This document shows positions 17,559-25,731 of a DNA stretch of 39,712 nucleotides, in pieces. Position 1 is the first letter of the stretch. The number at the start of each line of letters is the position of its first letter. The DNA is taken from NCBI GenBank assembly GCA_018821985.1, contig JAHJKP010000005.1, positions 1 to 39,712 on the forward strand, in the 5' to 3' direction. Source of the DNA: Pseudomonadota bacterium. GTDB lineage: Bacteria > Desulfobacterota > Desulfobulbia > Desulfobulbales > Desulfocapsaceae. Below the pieces are notes generated by a model that saw only the letters and a list, made by a program, of their open reading frames with translations, did no database searches and was not told the origin of the DNA. Both the position numbers and the translations under genes were made by a program.

Positions 17559-18230
17559 ATGAAAGACGGATTCTGGTATAAGGTGTCGCTGAAGGCGGTG
17601 CCGTTTGTTTTTGTATGGTTGATCAGAATATGGTTCAGCACCTGTCGGCTGACCGTCCATGGACAGGAATATATGGATCGGATCAAGGCTGCTGGAACTC
17701 CTTGCATTGCCAGTTTCTGGCATTATGGGGTCCTGTATGTTCTTTATTTTTTTCGCAAGGAGTCCGGGGTGGCAATGGTCAGTGCCAGCCGGGACGGCGA
17801 GTATATCAGTCGGATTGTTGAGAAGCTGGGTAATGAAACGGTACGTGGATCCCGGAAAAAAGGGGGAATGCAGGCAGTCATAAAATTGATAAGGGCTGTA
17901 CGGGCGGGGAAAAACGCCATTCTGGTGGCTGACGGTTCACAGGGGCCGCCCAGGATCGTGCAGGCAGGTTCTCTGATCCTGGCCTCTAAAACCGGGGTCC
18001 CGGTTCTGCCTTTATCCTGGTCCTGCAACCGCTATAAACGCTTTGGCTCCTGGGATGGAACAGCCCTGCCGCTGCCCTTTTCCAAGGTCGATTTTTTCTA
18101 TGGTGAGCCCCTTTTTGTGCCTCCGGAACTTCAAGATGAGCAACTGGAGGAATATCGTCTGGAGCTTGAAAAAAGGTTGAATGGACTTTATACAAAGGCC
18201 TGGGCCTTGCATGGAAAGATGGAACATTGA
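17559..18230 (+). CDS. DUF374 lysophospholipid-acyltransferase-like protein
   Basis: The 223-residue protein belongs to the DUF374 group of the acyltransferase superfamily. It has an N-terminal hydrophobic segment, F-W-H-Y-G-V-L in place of the usual NHxxxxD box, V-S-x-S-R-D-G-E, G-S-R-x-K-G-G, and L-V-A-D-G-S-Q-G-P-P-R. DUF374 members are predicted to transfer acyl groups in envelope lipid or lipid A metabolism, which fits an LPS-making cell. I chose ATG 17559 over 17538 because AAAGGA lies 12 bases before it. It starts about 50 bases after uvrB and precedes the DsrN-like gene. Confidence 0.85.
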   Translation: MKDGFWYKVSLKAVPFVFVWLIRIWFSTCRLTVHGQEYMDRIKAAGTPCIASFWHYGVLYVLYFFRKESGVAMVSASRDGEYISRIVEKLGNETVRGSRKKGGMQAVIKLIRAVRAGKNAILVADGSQGPPRIVQAGSLILASKTGVPVLPLSWSCNRYKRFGSWDGTALPLPFSKVDFFYGEPLFVPPELQDEQLEEYRLELEKRLNGLYTKAWALHGKMEH

Positions 18231-18283
18231 AATGGCTTCAGTTTTGAGAACAATGATATAAAAATAGAGACGTGGAAAAAGAG

Positions 18284-19666
18284 ATGCAGACAAAAGGAAT
18301 TGTCATAGCCGGTCTTGCCGGTGGGTCGGGTAAGAGCGTGGTCTCGGTTGGCCTGACCGCCCTGCTGGCTCGTCAGGGTAAAAGGGTGGTGCCTTTTAAA
18401 AAAGGACCAGATTATATTGACGCGGGCTGGTTGAAACTGGCGGCTGGCGGCAGCTGCTATAACCTTGATCCCTTCCTGATGGATGAAGAGGTGATCCGCC
18501 GCTCCTTTCTTGTCCATTCTTTAGGGGCCGACCGGGTGATTGTGGAGGGCAACAGGGGCTTGTATGACGGCGTGAATCCGGAAGGGGGGTATTCCACTGC
18601 GGAACTGGCCCTGTCCCTGAAGATGCCCGTTCTGCTGGTGGTCAACTGCACTAAGACCACGCGGACGGTGGCGGCCATGGTGCTTGGCTGCCAGAAACTG
18701 GACGAACGGGTGGATATCCGCGGGGTGGTCTTGAACCAGATCGGCACGGAGCGCCATCGCTCCATTGTTACCCAGGCGGTGGAAACGTATACCGGACTGC
18801 CGGTCTTGGGATCAGTCCCTCGGATGAAGCGTGATATCTTTCCCATGCGGCATCTTGGGGTTACGCCGCATCAGGAATATGAGGGCAGCGGGGCGGCCAT
18901 GGATTTTCTGGTGGCAACCATGCAGGAACACCTTGATCTGGAGCGGATTGAAGAGATCATGGCCCCGGTGGGCAGGCCGGTGACTTCCGGATCGGAGATT
19001 CTTGCGCAGAATCCTTCACGGCTGCGGATCGGAATTTTGATGGATGCCGCCTTCCAATTTTATTATTCGGAAAATCTTGAGGCGCTTGAACGGCTGGGCG
19101 CGGAACTGGTGATGATTGATGCCCTGACCGCCAGCGCCCTTCCTGTGCTTGATGGCTTGTATATCGGTGGCGGTTTTCCAGAAACCAGCGCCGGGGAACT
19201 GGCAGCGAATGCAGGATTCCGGCAGTCAATCAAGCAGGCGGCCGAGGCCGGGCTGCCCATCTATGCTGAATGTGGAGGGCTGATCTATCTGGGAGAGTCA
19301 ATTGTCATTGAAGGTCAGGAGTACCCGCTGGCCGGGGTCTTCCCTATTCGGTTCGGGATGTCCAAGAAGCCTCAGGCCCATGGCTATTCTGTCTTTGAGG
19401 TGGCTGGTGCAAACCCATTTTATAGCCAAGGGGCTGAGATCAAGGGGCATGAATTCCGTTATTCCACCATCCTTGAGTGGCAGGGCCGGCCGGAACACCT
19501 TTCCTTGAAGATGACCCGGGGCCAAGGGTTCATGTCAGGTCGTGACGGTCTGACCATGAATAATGTCCTGGCCCTGTACACCCATGTCCATGCCGATGGA
19601 ACCCCGGAATGGGCAGAGGGGTTCATGAACAGATGCCGGCGGCAGAATGAACGTGTTGGCGGATGA
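18284..19666 (+). CDS. dsrN: CbiA-family amidase, probable DsrN (siroheme amidation)
   Basis: This 460-residue protein is a second CbiA-type glutamine-dependent amidase: P-loop GLAGGSGKS near the start, a KKGPDYIDAGW substrate motif, GNRGLYDG, then a glutamine amidotransferase half with GGGFPETSA, YAECGGLIYL (Cys nucleophile) and a terminal Y-T-H-V-H. Its motifs differ from the operon CbiA (KKGPDYIDAGW against KCGPDFIDP; GNRGLYDG against G-V-M-G-L-F-D-G). From memory these variants are typical of DsrN, which amidates siroheme for dissimilatory sulfite reductase. It sits away from the cobalamin cluster and no dsr gene is next to it, so the gene symbol is a proposal. ATG 18284 follows GGAAAAAGAG; an in-frame GTG lies 12 bases upstream. 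Confidence 0.65.
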   Translation: MQTKGIVIAGLAGGSGKSVVSVGLTALLARQGKRVVPFKKGPDYIDAGWLKLAAGGSCYNLDPFLMDEEVIRRSFLVHSLGADRVIVEGNRGLYDGVNPEGGYSTAELALSLKMPVLLVVNCTKTTRTVAAMVLGCQKLDERVDIRGVVLNQIGTERHRSIVTQAVETYTGLPVLGSVPRMKRDIFPMRHLGVTPHQEYEGSGAAMDFLVATMQEHLDLERIEEIMAPVGRPVTSGSEILAQNPSRLRIGILMDAAFQFYYSENLEALERLGAELVMIDALTASALPVLDGLYIGGGFPETSAGELAANAGFRQSIKQAAEAGLPIYAECGGLIYLGESIVIEGQEYPLAGVFPIRFGMSKKPQAHGYSVFEVAGANPFYSQGAEIKGHEFRYSTILEWQGRPEHLSLKMTRGQGFMSGRDGLTMNNVLALYTHVHADGTPEWAEGFMNRCRRQNERVGG

Positions 19667-19688
19667 AGGGATATGATCGATATCGTAT

Positions 19689-20408
19689 TTATCTGAGGAT
19701 GAATCCGGAGACAGGCAGCTCTTTCCCCCAGTCTTTCCAGGCTCCGGTGAGGATATTCATGGTTCTGGTTGAACTGTTATATTCGGCCACGATGTCTGTC
19801 TCCAGGCTGCATTGACGATCATAATTGGTGTGGCTGAAGATGAAGCGGTAATGCGGGGCCTTTGCAGCAATAACCTCCTCAATATAGGCCACATGGCCAG
19901 TGGGCATGTTATGCTTATTGGCCGCCAGAATGAGAACGCTGTTGGGGCTGGGGATAAGAGAGCTGTTGCCGTGCTTTTTTTCACAGGCGAACCAGGTCAA
20001 TGGGCCGTTATGCCATCCTGTGCGGCAGCTATTGATGCCGCTTCGGCAACGGGCAAAAGGAAGGCTCTGGGGTTCGCAACGGCACCACTTTTTGTTTTTT
20101 TTCTGAGAACTGCTTCGCGGTAGCTGGTAACATTCTTCGGCTAAGCGGCCTGGCCCGCTAGAGGCTGCGGCAACAGAATCAGACGGTGAACTGGTGTCCA
20201 GGGCTTCATCTTCTTCCAGCTGGCTGTGAGCAGATGTGGGCCTGTCAGTCAGCATGTCACCGCATTCGGTACCCTGCGTTGGTTTCTGGCTGATCTTAAT
20301 TGCCGCCTGCTGCTGCTCGTCTCTGGCGCAGCCGACAAGAAGCAGCAGGAACAGTAAAGATCCGCAGATCGTCCAGGACGCGCCACGCGGCAAGTAAGCG
20401 TTTGTCAT
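19689..20408 (-). CDS. Lipoprotein with possible CHAP-like domain
   Basis: From ATG 20408 the protein has 239 residues. A signal peptide ends in the lipobox L-V-G-C with Cys27 as the likely lipid-bearing residue. A polar, Ser/Glu-rich linker follows (about 30-90). The C-terminal part has several Cys, P-L-T-W-F-A-C near residue 135 and the G-H-V-A-Y-I-E-E-V motif near 175. Trp/Cys followed by GHVAYxE is the shape of CHAP cysteine peptidase/amidase domains, but the usual CHAP Cys context is poor, so activity is uncertain. Its start lies 13 bases after the stop of the small Cys-motif gene upstream, suggesting an operon. Confidence 0.6.
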   Translation of the reverse strand: MTNAYLPRGASWTICGSLLFLLLLVGCARDEQQQAAIKISQKPTQGTECGDMLTDRPTSAHSQLEEDEALDTSSPSDSVAAASSGPGRLAEECYQLPRSSSQKKNKKWCRCEPQSLPFARCRSGINSCRTGWHNGPLTWFACEKKHGNSSLIPSPNSVLILAANKHNMPTGHVAYIEEVIAAKAPHYRFIFSHTNYDRQCSLETDIVAEYNSSTRTMNILTGAWKDWGKELPVSGFILR

Positions 20409-20421
20409 CAACAGTTCGTGA

Positions 20422-20778
20422 TCAATTGGTGCGGGGAGTCGTCCCCAGGACCTTGGCACTGATTATCTCTTTCTCTTCCTCTGTTGGCTCAGGTTGAACC
20501 CAGTGGATGAAGGTCTCGGTGACCCGCATGAAATCGCCATTGTCTGCCTTGCATTTGTCACAGATGCTTTCAGCCTGATCCCGGTAGATAATAACCTTTG
20601 AGGCTGGTTCTCCATCTTTTGCCACTGCCGCCATCTTCCGACAGCCGCATTCGAGTCGGACAACAACCACGCCGATCCCATCGGGGCTGCCTTCCAGAAT
20701 CCCCGCAATCATTGCTTCTTCCGATTTTTCTGCTACCAGTGCTGCGCTTGCTTTTGCTTTCTTCGTTTTTGAGGCCAT
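20422..20778 (-). CDS. Conserved small protein with CGC and CxxC motifs
   Basis: The 118-residue protein (ATG 20778) begins with a Lys/Ala-rich stretch. It continues with a beta-rich core G-I-G-V-V-V-V-R-L-E-C-G-C-R-K-M-A-A-V, then I-C-D-K-C-K-A-D-N-G-D-F. The CGC and CxxC pairs could bind one zinc, or may form a redox pair. The domain is not one I can name. It is followed by the lipoprotein gene, 13 bases away. A longer start at 20808 is possible but has no better ribosome binding site. Confidence 0.6.
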   Translation of the reverse strand: MASKTKKAKASAALVAEKSEEAMIAGILEGSPDGIGVVVVRLECGCRKMAAVAKDGEPASKVIIYRDQAESICDKCKADNGDFMRVTETFIHWVQPEPTEEEKEIISAKVLGTTPRTN

Positions 20779-20949
20779 GATTTTTTCCAATGTTGGTCGC
20801 TCTTGCACCGTCCTTGGCGCCTGCGATACTGGGCCGTCCCTAGCCTGTGAATGGATATTGTAATTGTGAGGTTGGAGAGTATATAAATGGAAAATGTGGG
20901 CCTGGTCAATACAATTTGCTCTGCACAGGAAAAATGGTTTGCTGACCGG

Positions 20950-23391
20950 TCAGGGTTCTGTGAAGGTGATAGCCCCTTGTTCAGCGGTAATCAACATCTT
21001 GATCCCTAAGTCAAGGCAACGCTTTCGCACCTCAGGGGTTGGGAAATGATCGGGCCGGAATCGACCCGCTGAGACCACGATCGTATCTGGATTGACCGTC
21101 TTGAGGAATTTTTCGGAGTTGGAAGTTGAGGAACCATGGTGCGGTGAGAGCAGGAGGGTCGATTGGAGCGGCAAGCTCTTTTCGACCAGTTGCGACTCCA
21201 CCTTGTGGCTGATATCTCCGGCAAATAGACAGGAAAGCTTGGCGTGGGCAAAACGAAGGATCAAGCTCTGATCGTTGGATCTGGCCCCGTCAGGTTCTCC
21301 TGGATTTCCCAGGTGGACAACCTCTGCCTTCCCGCTCTCGATCAGTTGCTCCCCTGGCCGTGGTATCCTGATCTGGATATGGAGCTGGTCGGCCAGTGCC
21401 AACATCTGCCGCCAGGCCTTCTCATGTCCGCTACGGTCATTGATCCACAGGATTTCCGGCCGGAAGCGTTGCAGCAGAAAAGGGATGCCGTTGTAATGAT
21501 CCGAGTCGCTATGGGTGATAATGATGGCGTCCAGGTGCTTGATTCCCCTCTGCCAAAGAAAAGGGGCAATGATGTCCTCACCGGCATTGAAGTTGGGAGA
21601 AGTTGCACCGCCGCCATCGATGAGCAGACGTCTGCCAGCGGGGAGCTGGAGGAAGGTGGAGCTACCTTGGCCTACGTCGAGAAAGGTGATATCGCTGGTG
21701 TTGACCCGCTGTTTCAGAAGTTCGGAAGGTGGAAAAATAATGAGGAAAATACTCAAGACCCAGGTGCCGGCGCTAAGAATCCTGGTGTTTCTGCTGACGG
21801 GAATTCCGGATATGGCAACGAGGATGGCTGCATAATAAAGAACGATGAGAGTGAGCGATGGGGTCGGCAGCCAGAGAGAGGAAAAGGGGAGATTGCTGAA
21901 GAAAGTGGTTACCTTCAGTGAGAGCATCAGGCCAATGGAACCAAGGTGCAGGAACAGAGCGGCGGCAGGCGGGGCGATAAAGATAAGCGGGCAAGCAAGA
22001 AAACCGAGGGGCAGGCTCCACAAGCAGATCAGGGATTCAACCGGTAGGTTGGCGGCGGGACCAACCACGGAGATCCGGTTGAAATAAGAGAGCAGCAGGG
22101 GAGCGGTTCCGATGGTGGCGGCCATGGATACGGTCAGGGCAGCTAGGGTGAATTGGCAAAGACGACTTCTCATCCTCTGGTAAAAGGTTTCTTTTCTCTC
22201 TTTTGCTGTCACCAGTCTGGTAAGGATCGGAGATACAAGCGCAATGGAGGCGACCGCCATAAAAGAGAGTTGAAAGGAGGCGGTAAAAAGACTGTTCGGA
22301 TCCCAGAGGAGGATAAGGAGCGCGGCCAGGGCCAGGGGGATAAAGAGGGATTTTCGTTTGTCGGCACAGAGGGCGACCATGAACACGGTCACCATGATCA
22401 TGGCGCGAATAACCGGGGTATTGGCACCGGCCAGCAGGGTGTAAATGGCAAGGGGCAGCAGGCAGAGTCCGGCGGCGATTTTTTTCACCGGATAGCGGAG
22501 GATGAGATATTCTGATCTTCTCAGCAGCCAGTAAATAATGAAGAAAAGAAAGGTGGCCAGGATGGACAAATGGGCTCCTGAAATAGAAAGGATGTGTCGA
22601 CAGCCCGATCCTTTGAAGGCCTCAAGGGTTTCCTGATTTATCCCTGAAACGTCGCCGATCAGCAGCGCCTTATAGACACTGCTGATATCGGGTGTTGTCA
22701 CTGTCTGCTCAATAAAGGAACCGATTCGGCTGCGGAGCCGCTCTGGCAGGTAGCGCGCCTGGTGCAGGAATGTAGGATGCTCATCCAGTCGGTAGATATA
22801 CAACGGAGATTTGATCCAGCCTGTTATGCGAATATCCTGCCGGGCCAGAAAGGTGGGGTAGTCAAAACTGCCGGGATTGTGAAAGGTGTGGGGACGATCC
22901 AGTCTGGCGCGGATGGCGATTTGGTCGCCTGGCAGCAGGTTTTTTGGCCAGGGGGCCTTGAGCTTCAGTTGTACCAGACCGTGTGCAGCGTTATAATCCG
23001 TACTGTCTTTCAGCCGCAGAGAGTGGGCCTCAACCAGCAGGCTGCTGTTCTCACCATTAAATCCCGGCATCTTCGTCAGGGTACAGAGCAGGATTGCCTC
23101 CTGTTCCTGTTTAATCAGATGAAAGATGTTGTTGGGCGATGGCGGTTCTCTGCCGGCAAGGGTGCCATGGACAAAGCCGAGACTGGCGATAAAGGGCAGG
23201 AGCAGAAAGAGCGTTGTTTGGTGATGTCTGCGCAGGTGACTGAACAGGGCACAGCTACCTGTGAACAGGGGCAGGAGGAAAATCCGGCCTTGCATGAAGT
23301 TGATTTGCAGGGCGAGACTGATACCAAGGGCGAAAAAGAAAGTGACAACCAGCAGGAGGTGTGTGGAAAGGAAAGAAGATGCCCTGCTCAC
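20950..23391 (-). CDS. comEC: DNA uptake channel ComEC/Rec2
   Basis: ComEC forms the inner-membrane channel for DNA in natural transformation. The 813-residue protein has the full three-part plan: an N-terminal OB-like soluble domain between helices (about 60-200), a competence domain with many transmembrane segments (about 225-520) opening with I-G-D-V-S-G-I and the SGAHLSIL motif, and a C-terminal metallo-beta-lactamase-like domain (from about 560) with FLDVGQGSS, ITHSDSDHYNGIP and LLLSPHHGS. Its start overlaps the waaA stop by 4 bases. No other competence gene is present in the window. Confidence 0.93.
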   Translation of the reverse strand: MSRASSFLSTHLLLVVTFFFALGISLALQINFMQGRIFLLPLFTGSCALFSHLRRHHQTTLFLLLPFIASLGFVHGTLAGREPPSPNNIFHLIKQEQEAILLCTLTKMPGFNGENSSLLVEAHSLRLKDSTDYNAAHGLVQLKLKAPWPKNLLPGDQIAIRARLDRPHTFHNPGSFDYPTFLARQDIRITGWIKSPLYIYRLDEHPTFLHQARYLPERLRSRIGSFIEQTVTTPDISSVYKALLIGDVSGINQETLEAFKGSGCRHILSISGAHLSILATFLFFIIYWLLRRSEYLILRYPVKKIAAGLCLLPLAIYTLLAGANTPVIRAMIMVTVFMVALCADKRKSLFIPLALAALLILLWDPNSLFTASFQLSFMAVASIALVSPILTRLVTAKERKETFYQRMRSRLCQFTLAALTVSMAATIGTAPLLLSYFNRISVVGPAANLPVESLICLWSLPLGFLACPLIFIAPPAAALFLHLGSIGLMLSLKVTTFFSNLPFSSLWLPTPSLTLIVLYYAAILVAISGIPVSRNTRILSAGTWVLSIFLIIFPPSELLKQRVNTSDITFLDVGQGSSTFLQLPAGRRLLIDGGGATSPNFNAGEDIIAPFLWQRGIKHLDAIIITHSDSDHYNGIPFLLQRFRPEILWINDRSGHEKAWRQMLALADQLHIQIRIPRPGEQLIESGKAEVVHLGNPGEPDGARSNDQSLILRFAHAKLSCLFAGDISHKVESQLVEKSLPLQSTLLLSPHHGSSTSNSEKFLKTVNPDTIVVSAGRFRPDHFPTPEVRKRCLDLGIKMLITAEQGAITFTEP

Positions 23392-24659
23392 AGTATTGCT
23401 TGGATCAGTTGCAGATGGCGCTCAATGACGCCCTGCTGTTTCTCCACGCATTTGAGGGCAGCCAGACCTGCCTCTTTCCGAAGCCGGACATCGGACAACC
23501 AGGTGTCGGCAGCCTGAAATAGAGACTCTTCACCACCGACCCTTATGGCCCCGCCGGCGGTAAGGAGATCCTGGCTGATCTCGGCAAAGTCTTCCATGTG
23601 GGGGCCAAAGAGTACCGGAGCACCCATGACTGCAGGTTCAATGGGATTGTGCCCTCCCTTATGTCGCAGACTCCCACCCACAAAGGCAATGTCGGCAAAA
23701 CGGTAACAGTCGGCCAGCTCGCCAATGGTGTTGAGGATGAGAAGTTTCTGGCTGCACTTGGTCTTCTCGGAGCGACAGTTGCTGCTGATACCCTTGGTCT
23801 CGGCCAGCTCTTGAATCTCTTTGCCCCGGCTGATATCTCTTGGGGCTATAATGAGAAAAAGATTGGGGTATGCTGCTCTAAGCCTGACAAAGGCAGAGAG
23901 GATGATCTCCTCTTCGCCTTTGTGGGTTGAACCGGCGATCAGCAGCAAACTGTCGTCAGGCAGGACCATAGGTTCCTCATGCAACTTTGTGCTGCCCGTG
24001 ATGAGAGGGGTGTCGAATTTTAGGTTTCCCAGGGTGAGGACCCGATCTTCGGCTACTCCCAGGTCAATCATGTTGACCCGGTCGGTCTCGGTCTGCATGC
24101 AGAGGTGGTGAAAGATTTGAAACAGGGGCCGGAAGAAAAAGGAAAAGCGTCGATAGGAGGCCATGGATTTGTGAGAAACTCGGCCATTAACCAGCATGAC
24201 CGGGATTTTTTTTCGTTGCAGACAGGTCAGAATATTGGGCCAGAAATCGGTTTCTATAAGGATGAAAAGATCAGGTTGGATGAGTTTTACAAAAGAGACA
24301 GTCACCGGAAGGATATCGAGCGGAAAGGGAATCAGGAGATCAGCGTGGTCGGCCATGAGTTGTTCCGCGACCTTGGCCCCGGAACTGGTTGAGGCGGAAA
24401 AGACCAGAAATGCATCGGGGAAGCGGTTCCGGATGCCGGAGATGAGCGGCAGGGCAGAGGTCACTTCCCCAACGGAGAGGGCATGGATCCAGATGGTCTT
24501 GCGCTCTCCCCTCTTCTGTTTAACCTGTGATCTGAGGCCGAACCCAAGACGCTTCCAGGTCCGCAGGCGGTACTTGGGAGTCAGCAGTACCAAGGCCAGC
24601 AGGAAGGGGAAAGTAATGAGCAGAAAGATGAGTTGGGCAAAATTATAGAGTGTAAGCAT
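23388..24659 (-). CDS. waaA: 3-deoxy-D-manno-octulosonic acid transferase WaaA
   Basis: WaaA (KdtA) adds Kdo to lipid IV-A, an early step in LPS core assembly, at the inner membrane. From ATG 24659 (AGAGG 9 bases upstream) the protein has 423 residues, the usual length. It shows an N-terminal membrane anchor (Y-N-F-A-Q-L-I-F-L-L-I-T-F), IWIHALSVGEV, FSASTSSGAKVA, I-E-T-D-F-W-P-N, N-G-R-V-S-H-K-S, AGSTHKGEEE, and F-V-G-G-S-L with GGHNPIEPA. All are family motifs. Translational coupling with comEC is likely through the ATGA overlap. Confidence 0.96.
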   Translation of the reverse strand: MLTLYNFAQLIFLLITFPFLLALVLLTPKYRLRTWKRLGFGLRSQVKQKRGERKTIWIHALSVGEVTSALPLISGIRNRFPDAFLVFSASTSSGAKVAEQLMADHADLLIPFPLDILPVTVSFVKLIQPDLFILIETDFWPNILTCLQRKKIPVMLVNGRVSHKSMASYRRFSFFFRPLFQIFHHLCMQTETDRVNMIDLGVAEDRVLTLGNLKFDTPLITGSTKLHEEPMVLPDDSLLLIAGSTHKGEEEIILSAFVRLRAAYPNLFLIIAPRDISRGKEIQELAETKGISSNCRSEKTKCSQKLLILNTIGELADCYRFADIAFVGGSLRHKGGHNPIEPAVMGAPVLFGPHMEDFAEISQDLLTAGGAIRVGGEESLFQAADTWLSDVRLRKEAGLAALKCVEKQQGVIERHLQLIQAIL

Positions 24660-24886
24660 GAAGGATGAGCCTCTGGTAAAAGTCAAAAACGGAGTTGAAT
24701 CATTTTGACTGAAGGGCGACGGCCATGGCCGGAGTCCCGGTTTCGGCTTGCTTACCTGCAAAAGCCTCTGTCGTTAGGAAATAACTGTATCACAATTCTT
24801 TTACGCTGAATATGATAAAGGGAGATATCATTTGTGACAATCTCATGTCTGGCAATAGAGCTTGCTCGGGGAGAGTTATGCATCCC
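24660..24886. other. Intergenic region upstream of waaA
   Basis: These 227 bases lie between the waaA start and the stop of the next minus-strand gene. I see no gene. An in-frame extension of waaA to 24761 exists but its residues are not WaaA-like. The waaA promoter is probably here. Confidence 0.35.
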
Positions 24887-25450
24887 TCAAACAAAGGTGC
24901 TTGATTCGATATAACTTGAGTTCACGCCGATAAAATTATTTGCCATTTTGACCCTTTTTTGTACCCATTTATCCTGCTGCCTGATGATTTCGTGGAGGAT
25001 CACGTCGCTTAAGGGGATATACTTCTGGCTTGATTTGTTCTTGAACAAGCCGTGGAAGGTCGCTTGTATATCAAAAAATGAGTTAACTCTGACTTTTGTT
25101 ATCAGATGAATGGTTTTTTTCTCTTCGTGGGTTTTTTCTTTAAGTTTCTCAGCCCGTTCCTTTTCCTCAGAGTTGCCGAGTTCCGCGAATCCATCATGGA
25201 AAAAGATGATATTCGGCTGCCTGATCTGGATAGTCTTAAATGTCTGATAGTTATCAATGCCATCGATAGAGAGGACTGCATTATACATCAACAGTCCGTC
25301 GCTGAAGCTTTTACTGGCAGGGTCTTTCCAGTACAGATTGGCGCTGTTCAGTAGATCAGTTGTGCGCAGTAAAGGATTAGGTACATCAATTTCACCTGAA
25401 TATCTTTTCCCCGGAGTGAATACTGTTATTGTGCGTCTCGCTGGGACCAT
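24887..25450 (-). CDS. Uncharacterised soluble protein, possibly DUF6812-like
   Basis: The 187-residue protein has no signal peptide or membrane segment. Residues 1-90 look like a beta-rich domain: I-T-V-F-T-P-G-K-R-Y-S-G-E-I-D-V-P, then R-T-T-D-L-L-N, and a later S-I-D-G segment. This G-x-I-x-V-P ... R-x-x-D-x-L-N layout recalls DUF6812-type domains of deltaproteobacteria, but the match is from memory. A charged coiled-coil-like stretch (E-K-E-R-A-E-K-L-K-E-K) follows, then a mixed C-terminal region. ATG 25450 is chosen over GTG 25459 because AAAGGTGG lies just upstream. Confidence 0.55.
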   Translation of the reverse strand: MVPARRTITVFTPGKRYSGEIDVPNPLLRTTDLLNSANLYWKDPASKSFSDGLLMYNAVLSIDGIDNYQTFKTIQIRQPNIIFFHDGFAELGNSEEKERAEKLKEKTHEEKKTIHLITKVRVNSFFDIQATFHGLFKNKSSQKYIPLSDVILHEIIRQQDKWVQKRVKMANNFIGVNSSYIESSTFV

Positions 25451-25623
25451 GGCTGCCACCTTTGCCAGATATTCTGGTATATGTAGTATGGAATCATGTG
25501 TAAATGGGAGTCGACGTCCGATTCCTGATTGTTATTAAACAGTCCATCAATGATCCATCATAGCAAAGAAGTCTGAATGAGGCAAACCGGATTCCTCTGT
25601 TTGCTTGCACAGCTCCGCCCAAT

Positions 25624-25653
25624 TTGACTTATTTAGCTTTTTCCTCATATTAT
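25624..25653 (+). promoter_or_regulatory. Likely sigma-70 promoter for the PhnD-like diguanylate cyclase
   Basis: TTGACT at 25624-25629 and TATTAT at 25648-25653 are 18 bases apart, in an AT-rich stretch about 80 bases before the gene. An overlapping TATAAT at 25651-25656 gives a longer spacing of 21. Confidence 0.5.
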
Positions 25654-25731
25654 AATTAGCTAAGCATTCTATTATTTGATCTGGCTTCCATATACAACTC
25701 AGCCAATATAACACTGATTGTGGATAGGTTT

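Noticed and set aside
22762-23517. 251-codon plus-strand open frame over comEC and waaA
   Set aside because: Antisense to two well-supported genes; the composition is that of a shadow frame.
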